Source: an uncultured Pelagibacteraceae bacterium
GTDB lineage: Bacteria > Pseudomonadota > Alphaproteobacteria > Pelagibacterales > Pelagibacteraceae
Assembly: GCA_902616145.1 (NCBI GenBank)
Contig: CACMRM010000007.1
Coordinates: 1-48,097 of the forward strand
Length of the DNA stretch: 48,097 nucleotides
Direction of reading: 5' to 3'
Positions 16,701 to 25,267 of this stretch are shown here, in pieces (the first letter of the stretch is position 1; each line of letters opens with the position of its first letter). The notes under the pieces were generated by a model. It was given only the letters and a program-made list of their open reading frames with translations. It was not told the DNA's origin and made no database searches. The translations under genes and the position numbers were made by a program.

Positions 16701-17206
16701 CGATATACAGAGACTAATTCATTATTACCCGCAGCTACGCAAGGTGACTTTATGCAAGTTCCAACTACCCATTCTGAGCCTGCCTCTGACTCAAAGTTAT
16801 TTAAAGAAACAAAAATTATACCTTTATCTGTGGATTGACCAGCTTTACCTTCGGCCTGAATTCTGGGATCTTGAGAGGTTTGTATTAAAGGTTTTTTAAT
16901 TGAATATGGGTTTTTAAGATAGATATTATTTAATACATAATTTACGATTTTATCTGAACTCCAAACAGAATTGCATTTCTCACCCCAAGACGTTGAGCCC
17001 TCCTCATTTGAGCTGCAACTATTTACCTCGTCATTAATGAAATCAACCACAGACTTATGATTTGATTTTATATCGTTTGCTTTTTGTAATACTTCTGATC
17101 TGGTAGAAGCCGTCCATAATAACATTACAACTACATATGTTATAGAACTTAATACTAATGCTTCTAATGGACCAAAGTTTTTTAATTTTCTATTTATGTC
17201 TATCAT
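16697..17206 (-). CDS. Membrane-anchored pilin-like protein, function unknown
   Basis: This 169-residue protein has one hydrophobic helix (about 15-32) close to the N-terminus, then a polar helix and a probable extracytoplasmic domain with four cysteines (64, 78, 151, 156) that could form two disulfides. The layout, with ANDIKSNHKSVVDFINDEV (43-61) after the helix and a closing C-x4-C, resembles type IV pilins. However, the prepilin cleavage motif G/FTLIEL is not present; the nearest is FGPLEALVL. I cannot assign a role. Its start overlaps the stop of the hydroxyacid dehydrogenase gene as ATGA. Confidence 0.5.
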   Translation of the reverse strand: MIDINRKLKNFGPLEALVLSSITYVVVMLLWTASTRSEVLQKANDIKSNHKSVVDFINDEVNSCSSNEEGSTSWGEKCNSVWSSDKIVNYVLNNIYLKNPYSIKKPLIQTSQDPRIQAEGKAGQSTDKGIIFVSLNNFESEAGSEWVVGTCIKSPCVAAGNNELVSVYR

Positions 17207-18159
17207 AATTTTACAATCATAGATTTATCAATCTTATTCTCAAAAAAATCAATTATATTTTTAGTAGTCTCTAAAGACATTCTAGATTTACACTCATTTG
17301 TAAATGTTGCTGAATGTGGACTTAATAAGACTTTTTTATTTGATAATAGAGGATGGGATTTATCTATAGGCTCTCTTTCAAAAACATCTAACCCTGCTCC
17401 AAAAATTATATTCTCTCTCAATGCCTTATCTAAATCGTTTTCGTTGATAATTCCACCTCTTGCAGTATTGATTATAATTACTTCTCTTTTCATATTCTTA
17501 AGTTTAGAATAATCAATTAAATTTTTAGTTTTTTCATTTAACGGAACATGTAAAGAAACATAGTCACAAATTTTTAATCCATCATCGAGATTTTTGATTT
17601 TTTGTCCTCCAAATCTTTCAATAGTCTCTTTATCAACAAAAGGATCAAATACTTTTACTTTCATCTCGAAAGCTTTACATCTTTTGATTAAACTTTGACC
17701 TATCCTTCCAAATCCAACTATTAGAATCTCTTTTTTAAAAAGTTCTAAAGTAGTAATAGTAGATGCATTTTTTTTAAAATTTCCAATTCTAACTTCCTTG
17801 TCGTATTGATTAATACTTTTAGATATTGATAGCATCATGTAAATTACATGTTCTGCTACAGCTACTGCATTCGCAGTAGCGGTTATTAATAAAGTTATTT
17901 TGTTTTTTTTAATGTAATTTAAATCGACATTGTCATATCCAACACCATGTCTAGATATAACTTTTAAATTTTTACATTTAGATAGAATTTTTTCATTTAA
18001 TTTTGAAACTCTAAGTGTACAAGCATCAAAATTAGGTAGTACTTTTATTAAATTTTCTTCAGAAGCATCTTCAATTATTTCAAATTCAAACGCTGGATTA
18101 TTTTTTAATAGATTTATTCCGTCTTGGTGAATTTTTTCTATAATTGCAACTTTATACAT
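17203..18159 (-). CDS. D-isomer-specific 2-hydroxyacid dehydrogenase (SerA-like)
   Basis: This 318-residue enzyme has the NAD-binding motif VGFGRIGQSL (148-157) and the catalytic triad Arg234 (NTARGGI), Glu263 (VFEREP) and His282 (SPHSAT) of the family that interconverts 2-hydroxy acids and 2-oxo acids. It has no C-terminal ACT domain, so it is not a regulated SerA; glyoxylate/hydroxypyruvate reductase or phosphoglycerate dehydrogenase activity are both possible. The frame is open to a GTG 11 codons upstream; the ATG used here has a GGAAG ribosome-binding site about 8 bases upstream and a normal family N-terminus (YKVAIIEKI). It may process a hydroxy acid from the neighbouring sugar pathway. 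Confidence 0.85.
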   Translation of the reverse strand: MYKVAIIEKIHQDGINLLKNNPAFEFEIIEDASEENLIKVLPNFDACTLRVSKLNEKILSKCKNLKVISRHGVGYDNVDLNYIKKNKITLLITATANAVAVAEHVIYMMLSISKSINQYDKEVRIGNFKKNASTITTLELFKKEILIVGFGRIGQSLIKRCKAFEMKVKVFDPFVDKETIERFGGQKIKNLDDGLKICDYVSLHVPLNEKTKNLIDYSKLKNMKREVIIINTARGGIINENDLDKALRENIIFGAGLDVFEREPIDKSHPLLSNKKVLLSPHSATFTNECKSRMSLETTKNIIDFFENKIDKSMIVKL

Positions 18160-18201
18160 TTTTTTGGCTTCCTGAACAAATGACTCAACCACTTAAATAA
18201 A

Positions 18202-19050
18202 TTATTTATAGTTTAAATTCTTTATAAATTCTAGATTTAGCTTTTTATTTGTCCATAAAATTAAATTATTTTTATCATGTCTTTCTGAAAAATTTTTTAA
18301 GTTTTCATTATCAAAAAGATTAAGAAAAGAATCTGTTTTATTTTGATTATCAAATATTTTCTCAAAAAATTTTTTTTGAAAATAAAAAATATGGTCTATT
18401 TTTCTAGCTCTGCGTTTAATATTTTGAAGATCCTGATTACCTTCAGGGACTTCGATAAAATAATGTGTATCAGTATGTGATAATTTACTAAAAACCTCTA
18501 ATGTTTCCTTTAACTTAGTTGTATGTTCTAAGCTATGTGATGCATAAATCAAGTCAAATTTTTTATCAGAAAGAATTGTCAAATCATTTGTAAAAAAAAT
18601 ATCTTTATCGAAATACGTATCTTCTTTGTTTTTCAAATCAACTTCCGTGACAGTTGCTCCCATCAATTTACACAGATAAGAAAACCCACTTTTTCCAGAT
18701 CCAAAATTTAAAATTTTTTTATTTTGGAAATTGTATTTTTTTTTCAAAAAAAGTATCTGAGAAAATTCTCTATCAGAAATTTTAAATTCTGTATTTTTTC
18801 TGGAAATGCTATAAAGGTTCTTGTAAAGGTTTTTAATCTCATTTTCACCGGGAATTGGTGAAAAGTGATAAAATAAATCTTGATAATTTTTAATTGATAA
18901 ATCTTTAAATTTTTTTATCTCCTTATGAGTCGTAAGTGCCATTTGAACGCTTTCATGTGCTTGATTTATTATAGAACTTTTAGAGAATAAAAGCTTCATC
19001 ATACCTAAAGTGATCTTTTTAATCAGTAAAGAAATATATATTTTTGACAT
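18202..19050 (-). CDS. SAM-dependent class I methyltransferase
   Basis: This 282-residue protein has a methyltransferase domain from about 110 to 220. The SAM-binding motif reads ILNFGSGKSGFSYL, the second strand ends in TEVDLKN, and the post-I block FDLIYASHSLEH with the proline-containing FIEVPEGN matches Methyltransf_11/23-type enzymes. The N-terminal 100 residues are of no known family. Such enzymes occur in glycan and natural-product loci; the acceptor is unknown. It is the gene nearest the 3' end of tRNA-Glu, the presumed edge of the accessory region, and is separated from the tRNA by 69 AT-rich bases. Confidence 0.78.
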   Translation of the reverse strand: MSKIYISLLIKKITLGMMKLLFSKSSIINQAHESVQMALTTHKEIKKFKDLSIKNYQDLFYHFSPIPGENEIKNLYKNLYSISRKNTEFKISDREFSQILFLKKKYNFQNKKILNFGSGKSGFSYLCKLMGATVTEVDLKNKEDTYFDKDIFFTNDLTILSDKKFDLIYASHSLEHTTKLKETLEVFSKLSHTDTHYFIEVPEGNQDLQNIKRRARKIDHIFYFQKKFFEKIFDNQNKTDSFLNLFDNENLKNFSERHDKNNLILWTNKKLNLEFIKNLNYK

Positions 19051-19119
19051 TTTAAAACTCTGGATATTGAGTAATAAATTACCTTAAAAATAATTTTTAG
19101 TCTAGCTTCACTGAAGAGT

Positions 19120-19194
19120 TGGCGGTCCCAAGGGGAATCGAACCCCTCTTTGTTGGATGAAAACCAACTGTCCTAACCGATAGACGATGGGACC
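19120..19194 (-). tRNA. tRNA-Glu (anticodon TTC)
   Basis: The minus strand folds as a complete cloverleaf of 75 bases. The acceptor stem GGTCCCA pairs with TGGGACC, the D-arm contains GGTTAGGA, the anticodon arm is GTTGG-TTTTCAT-CCAAC with anticodon TTC, the T-arm contains GGGGTTCGATTCCCC, and the discriminator G is followed by an encoded CCA. The first 22 bases also encode the last codons and stop of recJ. Its 3' end faces the accessory region, as expected for a tRNA used as an integration or recombination border. Confidence 0.97.
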
Positions 19195-20960
19195 GTTTTT
19201 TTGATTGTCTTATTAACAGAAATATCATCGATAATAAACTCCACATTTGATTGCCCTTGCCACTCATTTAAGGATAATTTACCAGCAATATTAAATAATT
19301 TTTTATCCTTTTTAAGCAAATAAGCTCCAATTTCATTTTCGACGCAGTTGAATGCTATAGATTTGACACTAGATCCATCCAATCCAACTAAAACTGATTT
19401 TATATGTTTTTCCTTTATAATCTTACAATTTACAGATTTCATATTTTCTAAAACAAACTTTGGCTCTGGGTTTCCTGAACCGAAAGGAGCAAGTGAATTA
19501 ACCTTATTATAAAATTGAAGATTTAATGCGGTCGGGGCTATTATACTATCTAAATATAAAGGTTTTATATTCATTTTACTATTACTTAATCTTTCGAATT
19601 TTTTTAAGATAAATTTTTTAAATTTGTCAATATTTTCAATTTTTATTGTAAATCCTCCAGCCATTTTATGCCCCCCACCTTTAATTAAGATTTTTTCTTG
19701 AACAGCGGCAATAATTACTGAGCCAATATCAAAACCTACAATAGATCTAGCTGATGCTTTTCCTATGCCATTATCGTCTATTGATATAATTATTACCGGT
19801 TTATTGAATTTATCTTTAATTCTAGATGCAACTATTCCAATTATACCCTCATGCCAATTTTTTCCAAAAATGACCATTACTGATTCATGTGTTTTATTTT
19901 CTAAATCTTTCAAGATTTTGTCCATTAGGTCTTTTTCTAAAATTTGCCTCTCTTTATTAAAATGATCTAGCTCAGTTGCAATTTTAAAAACATCTTTAGG
20001 ATTATTACTAATTAATAAATTTGCTCCATGAGATGACTTTCCTACTCTACCTCCAGCATTAATTCTTGGTCCTAGTTGATATCCAATATGATAAACATTT
20101 GGTTTGCTTTTGATATCACAAATATCAAATAAGGTTTTTAATCCAAGATTTTTTTTTGATTTTAAAATTTTTAATCCTTGTGAGACGATTGCTCTATTTA
20201 GACCCACTAAAGGAACAACGTCACAAACAGTTCCTAAAGTTACTAAATCTAAATATTCAAGCAAATTTGGCTCTGTGATTTTTGATTTAATAAACCAATC
20301 TGTTGATCTAAGTTCTTTATTTAAGGAAATTAAAAACATAAAAGTAACTCCAGCGGCGCATAAATATTTTAAATCAGATTTATCATCTAGCCTATTTGGA
20401 TTTACTATTGAGTGAGCTTTAGGTAAATTTATTTCCGATTGATGATGATCAAGAACAATTACATCAATTTCATTATTAGATGCGAAATCTATAGCATCAA
20501 ATGATAGTGTTCCACAATCAACTGTAAAAATCAATTTAGTTCCGTTATCTATCAACTTTTTAAAAGACCCTACAGAAGGTCCGTAGCCATCTTTTTTTCT
20601 ATCTGGTATATAAATTTCGTAAGGAACATTTATTGATTTAAAAAAATTTGCAAGTAATGCTGTTGCTGAAGCCCCATCGACATCATAATCTCCAAAAATT
20701 CCAATTTTATGCTTTTGAGAGATTGCGTGTATTGTTCTTTTTGCTGATTTTTGCATATCTTTTAAAATCTCAGGATTGGGTAAGAAGTTCTTTATAGAGG
20801 GGTTTAAAAAAGCTTGAACGTCATCTTTTTTAATGTTCCTAATTGATAAAAGCTTAGATGTTAATTCATCTAATGAATAATTTTCTTTATAAAATATAAC
20901 ATCTTGTTCATTGTATTTTTTAAAAATCCAGTTTTTGTTACTTACTGAATTTGAAATCAT
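19173..20960 (-). CDS. recJ: Single-stranded-DNA 5'-3' exonuclease RecJ
   Basis: This 595-residue protein of the DHH phosphoesterase family degrades single-stranded DNA in recombination and mismatch repair. Motif I GDYDVDGASAT lies at 90-100, motif II in FTVDCG, the DHH motif in VLDHHQSEI, and the DHHA1 motif GGGHKMAGGFTI follows at about 430. The C-terminal OB-fold region is present, so the length is normal. The last codons (ACG GTC CCA TCG TCT ATC GGT TAG) are also the acceptor stem and D-arm of tRNA-Glu. The start overlaps the glpX stop as ATGA, making recJ the last protein gene of this operon. Confidence 0.96.
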   Translation of the reverse strand: MISNSVSNKNWIFKKYNEQDVIFYKENYSLDELTSKLLSIRNIKKDDVQAFLNPSIKNFLPNPEILKDMQKSAKRTIHAISQKHKIGIFGDYDVDGASATALLANFFKSINVPYEIYIPDRKKDGYGPSVGSFKKLIDNGTKLIFTVDCGTLSFDAIDFASNNEIDVIVLDHHQSEINLPKAHSIVNPNRLDDKSDLKYLCAAGVTFMFLISLNKELRSTDWFIKSKITEPNLLEYLDLVTLGTVCDVVPLVGLNRAIVSQGLKILKSKKNLGLKTLFDICDIKSKPNVYHIGYQLGPRINAGGRVGKSSHGANLLISNNPKDVFKIATELDHFNKERQILEKDLMDKILKDLENKTHESVMVIFGKNWHEGIIGIVASRIKDKFNKPVIIISIDDNGIGKASARSIVGFDIGSVIIAAVQEKILIKGGGHKMAGGFTIKIENIDKFKKFILKKFERLSNSKMNIKPLYLDSIIAPTALNLQFYNKVNSLAPFGSGNPEPKFVLENMKSVNCKIIKEKHIKSVLVGLDGSSVKSIAFNCVENEIGAYLLKKDKKLFNIAGKLSLNEWQGQSNVEFIIDDISVNKTIKKTVPSSIG

Positions 20961-21898
20961 TTATTGTATATATTTTTAATAATTTTGTTGATTTTTTTAC
21001 TTTTATGCAATGCAAAAGTCGTAACTTCAAATTCATTTCCTAGATCTTTTACTCCTTTAGTTAAATCTCCATCTGTTACACCAGTTGCGCAAAATATAAT
21101 ATCTCCTTTTACCATATCTTCGATATTATATTTTTTTTTAAAATCAGTAATCCCAAGTTTTTTTGCTCTAATTTTTTCTTCTTCGTTTAAAACTAAACGA
21201 CCTTGTATTTGACCTCCAAAGCAAGATAGCGCTGATGCTGCTAAAACTCCTTCTGGACCTCCACCAGTGCTATAGTAAATATCATTTTTTGGTTTATCTC
21301 CTATTACACTCAAAACACCAGCTATATCACCATCTGTTATAAAATTTATAGTCACCCCTAATTTGTTCATTATATCAACGATTTCATCGTGTCTTGGTCT
21401 TTTCATCACACATGCATTTATTTCAGAAACTTTTTTCCTTTTTGCTTCAGCTAGTTTTCGAATATTTTTTTCTACTCCATTATCGATATCTAATAAATTT
21501 TTAGGTAAATCTGATCCTATTGCTATTTTTTCCATGTATGTGTCAGGAGCTGATAATAAATCACCTTTTTTAGCGACTGCTATAACAGAAAAAGCGTTTG
21601 GTTCATTGTTTGCTGTGAATTTTGTTCCTTCTAATGGATCTACTGCTATATCAAATTTAGGTCCATTCAACGTTCCTAATCTCTCACCAATGTACAACAT
21701 TGGAGCTTCGTCCATTTCTCCTTCACCGATAACAATCGTTCCTTCCATATTGATTTTGTTTAACTCTCTTCTCATTGGATCAACAGCACCTTTATCAGCG
21801 GCAATTTTATCATTTTTACCAATAAATTTTGAAGCTCCTATTGCCGCCTTTTCAGTGGCTTTAATGAATAAATTTAAAAATTTTTGGTCTATTGACAT
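20957..21898 (-). CDS. glpX: Class II fructose-1,6-bisphosphatase (GlpX)
   Basis: This 313-residue enzyme hydrolyses fructose-1,6-bisphosphate in gluconeogenesis. The lithium-sensitive phosphatase motifs are visible: VIGEGEMDEAPM near 56-67, AVDPLEGTKFT near 86-96, and GDIAGVLSV and TGGGPEGVLAA in the second half. SAR11-type cells depend on gluconeogenesis, and no class I FBPase is seen here. It lies 3 bases after hom and overlaps recJ. Confidence 0.95.
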   Translation of the reverse strand: MSIDQKFLNLFIKATEKAAIGASKFIGKNDKIAADKGAVDPMRRELNKINMEGTIVIGEGEMDEAPMLYIGERLGTLNGPKFDIAVDPLEGTKFTANNEPNAFSVIAVAKKGDLLSAPDTYMEKIAIGSDLPKNLLDIDNGVEKNIRKLAEAKRKKVSEINACVMKRPRHDEIVDIMNKLGVTINFITDGDIAGVLSVIGDKPKNDIYYSTGGGPEGVLAASALSCFGGQIQGRLVLNEEEKIRAKKLGITDFKKKYNIEDMVKGDIIFCATGVTDGDLTKGVKDLGNEFEVTTFALHKSKKINKIIKNIYNK

Positions 21899-21901
21899 TT
21901 A

Positions 21902-23185
21902 TTAGTCATCTATTCTTATTAATTTAGATCTTTTTTTCACATAAGATCTTTTATTAATAGTCTGAATAATCTTGTTTAATGATTTGTCTTTTGAGGGATG
22001 AGTTATGATTATAATTGATGATGATCTCGTATTTTTATTTGGGTCTTGAACTAATCTTTTTATAGAAACTTTATTTCTTGAAAAAATTTGAGTGATATTT
22101 GACAAAACACCAGGCTTATCAGTTACATTGAATCTAAAGTAAGCAGAAAAAAAACGCTCTGATATATCTTTAAAATTTAAATTTTTTCTTTCTTTATTTG
22201 ATATTGAAAAAGGAAATTTAATGTTTCCTCTTAAAATAGATGAGATATCTGAAATTAAAGCAGATGTTGTTGCGGAAGGACCTGCTCCTTCGCCTTGAAT
22301 TATGCTTTGGCCAACCGGATTTCCGTCAATAATAACAGCATTCAAAACTCCATCAATACTTGCCACATAAGAGCTGTCTCTAATTAATGTAGGGTGAACT
22401 CTTTGAAAAATATTTTTCCCTATAAGTTCTGCATAACCAAGTAATTTGATTTTATAACCAAGTCTTTTAGCGTAATTTATATCTTCTTTGTCTATATCTT
22501 TAATTCCCTCAATATGGATATTTTTATTTAAAAATGAGTTAAAACATAATGACGACAAGATTTGTAATTTTGCTGCTACATCATCTCCATTTAAATCAGC
22601 TGTAGGATTTGACTCTGCATAACCTAATTTTTGGGCATTTTTCAAAACTTCTTTAAAAGTTTTATTTTCCTTATCCATCGAAGAAAGTATATAATTTGAA
22701 GTCCCATTAAATATTCCAAAAACTTTATTAATTTTGTTGGCTATCAGTCCTTCTTTTAAAGATCTTATAATTGGCACGCCGCCGCAAACTGACGCCTCAA
22801 ATTCTAAATTCACTTTATTTTTTTCAGCGATTTTTGATAACTGATCTCCATATTTAGCAATTAAAGCCTTATTGGCTGTTACTACATGTTTCTTATTTTT
22901 AAGTGCGTTAAAAACCAAATTTTTAGCAGGGCCTTCAGCGCCACCTATTAATTCGATTATTAAATCTACTTTTTTATTTTTTGTTGTATCAAGATAATTT
23001 TTAAGCCAAAGTTTTTTATCTACTTTAAATCTTCTTTTTCTTTTAATATTTTTTGCTGATAAAAAAATAACATTTGGAATACAATTATTTTTTTTAGATA
23101 AAATTTTTTTGTTCTTTTTTAGAAATTGATATAAGTAACTTCCTATATTTCCAAGTCCAACTATTGCTATGTTTAATTTTTTCAT
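21902..23185 (-). CDS. hom: Homoserine dehydrogenase
   Basis: This 427-residue enzyme reduces aspartate semialdehyde to homoserine, the branch point to threonine and methionine. The NAD(P)-binding motif IAIVGLGNIGSYL is at 6-18, catalytic-domain blocks (ANKALIAKYG, FEASVCGGVPII, GIFNGTSNYILS) follow, and a C-terminal ACT domain (about 350-425, VTDKPGVLSNITQIF) would give feedback control by threonine. The signature GEGAGPSATTSALISD is typical. It lies 5 bases downstream of a lipoprotein gene and 3 bases upstream of glpX. Confidence 0.95.
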   Translation of the reverse strand: MKKLNIAIVGLGNIGSYLYQFLKKNKKILSKKNNCIPNVIFLSAKNIKRKRRFKVDKKLWLKNYLDTTKNKKVDLIIELIGGAEGPAKNLVFNALKNKKHVVTANKALIAKYGDQLSKIAEKNKVNLEFEASVCGGVPIIRSLKEGLIANKINKVFGIFNGTSNYILSSMDKENKTFKEVLKNAQKLGYAESNPTADLNGDDVAAKLQILSSLCFNSFLNKNIHIEGIKDIDKEDINYAKRLGYKIKLLGYAELIGKNIFQRVHPTLIRDSSYVASIDGVLNAVIIDGNPVGQSIIQGEGAGPSATTSALISDISSILRGNIKFPFSISNKERKNLNFKDISERFFSAYFRFNVTDKPGVLSNITQIFSRNKVSIKRLVQDPNKNTRSSSIIIITHPSKDKSLNKIIQTINKRSYVKKRSKLIRIDD

Positions 23186-23190
23186 TATCT

Positions 23191-23739
23191 TTATTGTCTT
23201 ATTGTAATATCAGGAAATTTTTTTTTCTTTCCTTGTTTAATTAAATACTTTGATATTTCTTCAATATTACATTTTTCAACTATTGAACAAATATCTACTA
23301 CATTGTGCTTTTTCTTTTTTTTAAATAAATTATCGTTTTCTCGTTTCCTTGAATTTATATCTATATTTTTATCAGTATTTATTTTCTTTGCATGTTTTTT
23401 TTCAATATTGTTTTTATTTGCTTTTTTCTTAACCTTAGTTTTTATTTTTTTTATTTCATCATCAGAGAGAGATCTTAATTCTTTATTAGGTTTTTCCTTG
23501 TTAATTAATATAACTTCTTTTTTAAAAGTGTCCTCATTCTTTAAATTGAGTTCAACTAAATTAATCTGATCTTTTTTTTCATTTTTCAAAATTTTTACTT
23601 CTAAAGATAAATTTTCTTCAAAATATTGTTCAGCTTCATCTTTATTAACACATATATGATTTCCACAGATTAAAACCACTTTAGGCTTTGAGCAAGAGAT
23701 AATAGAAAAAAGAATTAATAATAAAAATGTTTTAATCAT
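23191..23739 (-). CDS. Lysine-rich lipoprotein of unknown function
   Basis: This 182-residue protein has a short signal sequence ending in a lipobox (FSIISC, Cys16), so it should be lipidated. After a small N-terminal domain with a CGNHICVN motif (two cysteines) comes a highly charged central segment very rich in Lys/Asn/Asp (about 95-145), probably disordered. A short C-terminal region follows (VVDICSIVEKCNIEEISKYL) with two further cysteines. I recognise no family. Its start overlaps the argC stop as ATGA and hom follows after 5 bases, so it is co-transcribed with amino-acid genes, though an envelope role is more likely. Confidence 0.7.
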   Translation of the reverse strand: MIKTFLLLILFSIISCSKPKVVLICGNHICVNKDEAEQYFEENLSLEVKILKNEKKDQINLVELNLKNEDTFKKEVILINKEKPNKELRSLSDDEIKKIKTKVKKKANKNNIEKKHAKKINTDKNIDINSRKRENDNLFKKKKKHNVVDICSIVEKCNIEEISKYLIKQGKKKKFPDITIRQ

Positions 23740-24773
23740 TTTAAACCAAATTGTTCTGGAAAATTAAATAATAAATTCATGTTTTGAACGGCCTGTCCAG
23801 ATGCTCCTTTTACAAGATTATCAATGGCTGAGAAGATTATTAATTTATTTTTAACTCTTGTTTCGCAAATTGATATTTCACAATTATTTGTATTCAATAC
23901 ATTCCCGGATCCGAGATGAGAATTTAATTTCATTATTTTTATAAATTTTGAATTTTTATAAAATTTTTTTAATTCATTTCTTATTTTCATTGCATTAACT
24001 TTATGATTCGTCTTTACATAAATTGAGGAAAGTATTCCTCTAAAAGTTGGCAACAAATGAGGGTTAAAAGTAAATAATGTTACTTTTCCTGTAAGCTTTA
24101 GTATTTCTTGTTCTATTTCACAGACGTGTCTGTGATTCATAGGGCTATAAGCAAAAGTTGATTTAAAAAGATTTTTGTGCCTGAATTTTTTTTCAAATTT
24201 TTTACCGGCTCCTGAATAACCTGACTTTGAATCAATTATGATATCATTAGTTTGTATTAATCTTTTTTTAATCAATGGTACTAAAGGTAATTGTATCGAT
24301 GTCGGGTAACATCCTGGATTAGCAATTATTCTATAGTTTTTTATTTTATCTTTATTAAATTCGCTTATTGAATAAAGAGAGTGCTTTATTAAATTTGTTG
24401 CTTTATGAGTCGTTTTATAATTTCTTAAATAAATCTTAGGTTTTGTAATTCTGAAGTCAGAAGATAAATCGATGTATTTTAGTTTTTTAAATTTTATGAA
24501 AGTTTGTTTAATAATTTTTTGTGCTCCTCCATTAGGAAGAGATAGAAAAACTAGATCTATATTATTCCAATTGATATCTTTAATTGAAGAAATCTTTGGT
24601 AATTTATTTTTTATTCTTTTATCAAAATAGTTGATTTTTTTTCCAATATTTTTAGTTGCACAAAGATTTAAGATTTTTACTCTTGGATGCTTTGAGAGAA
24701 AAAATACTAGATCCAAACCAGTAAATCCAGTGGCTCCTATAACAGCAACTTTTATTTTATTTTTTACCGACAT
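23736..24773 (-). CDS. argC: N-acetyl-gamma-glutamyl-phosphate reductase
   Basis: This 345-residue enzyme makes N-acetylglutamate semialdehyde in arginine synthesis. The NADP-binding motif VAVIGATGFTGLDL is at 9-22, the catalytic cysteine is Cys155 in NPGCYPTS, and a typical SGYSGAGKKF and NPHLLPTFRGI follow, so the protein is complete (type 1, long form). It is downstream of rpsI by 48 bases. An AGGAG element lies about 17 bases before the ATG, which is far for a ribosome-binding site. Confidence 0.95.
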   Translation of the reverse strand: MSVKNKIKVAVIGATGFTGLDLVFFLSKHPRVKILNLCATKNIGKKINYFDKRIKNKLPKISSIKDINWNNIDLVFLSLPNGGAQKIIKQTFIKFKKLKYIDLSSDFRITKPKIYLRNYKTTHKATNLIKHSLYSISEFNKDKIKNYRIIANPGCYPTSIQLPLVPLIKKRLIQTNDIIIDSKSGYSGAGKKFEKKFRHKNLFKSTFAYSPMNHRHVCEIEQEILKLTGKVTLFTFNPHLLPTFRGILSSIYVKTNHKVNAMKIRNELKKFYKNSKFIKIMKLNSHLGSGNVLNTNNCEISICETRVKNKLIIFSAIDNLVKGASGQAVQNMNLLFNFPEQFGLK

Positions 24774-24821
24774 AATAAATTATATCATTCTCCTAACTAG
24801 ATAGAAATTAATTTTAAATGA

Positions 24822-25262
24822 TTATCGTTTAGAAAATTGGAAGCTTCTTCTTGCTTTTCTGTGCCCGTATTTTTTTCTCTCGACAACTCTTGAGTCTCTG
24901 GTGGTGAGTTTATCTTTCTTTAGATTCTTTTTAAAATTACTATCGTGGGCTATTAATGCTTTCGATATGCCTAGAATTATTGCACCTGCTTGACCAGATA
25001 AACCGCCTCCCTTAACAGAACATTTTACGTCATATGATGTCGATGCTTCAGAAATCTCAAGTGGTCTAGTAACAATTATTTGATGGATTGGCCTTTTAAA
25101 ATATTCGTTCATTCTTAATCCATTCACATGGATAATACCTGAGCCCTTTTTAACCCAAACTCTTGCAACTGATCTTTTTCTTCTTCCAGTAGCGTATTTA
25201 CTATCTTTAAAATCTAATTTTATTTTTTTTTGGGTATTTTGATTTATGTTTACACTGCTCAT
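24822..25262 (-). CDS. rpsI: 30S ribosomal protein S9
   Basis: This 146-residue protein has the uS9 signature GRRKRSVARVWVKKGSG, the central GGGLSGQAGAI and the conserved basic tail ending in HRKARRSFQFSKR that reaches the P-site tRNA. A 20-residue N-terminal extension is common in alphaproteobacteria. It follows rplM by 5 bases, the usual rplM-rpsI pair. Confidence 0.98.
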   Translation of the reverse strand: MSSVNINQNTQKKIKLDFKDSKYATGRRKRSVARVWVKKGSGIIHVNGLRMNEYFKRPIHQIIVTRPLEISEASTSYDVKCSVKGGGLSGQAGAIILGISKALIAHDSNFKKNLKKDKLTTRDSRVVERKKYGHRKARRSFQFSKR

Positions 25263-25267
25263 TTTGA

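Noticed and set aside
19088-19102. AT-rich palindrome downstream of tRNA-Glu as terminator
   Set aside because: TAAAAATTATTTTTA is a 7-bp A/T stem with a one-base loop; such palindromes are expected by chance at this base composition.
21363-21905. Plus-strand open frame of 180 codons
   Set aside because: It is antisense to glpX, whose catalytic motifs are intact; composition is that of a reverse-complement shadow.
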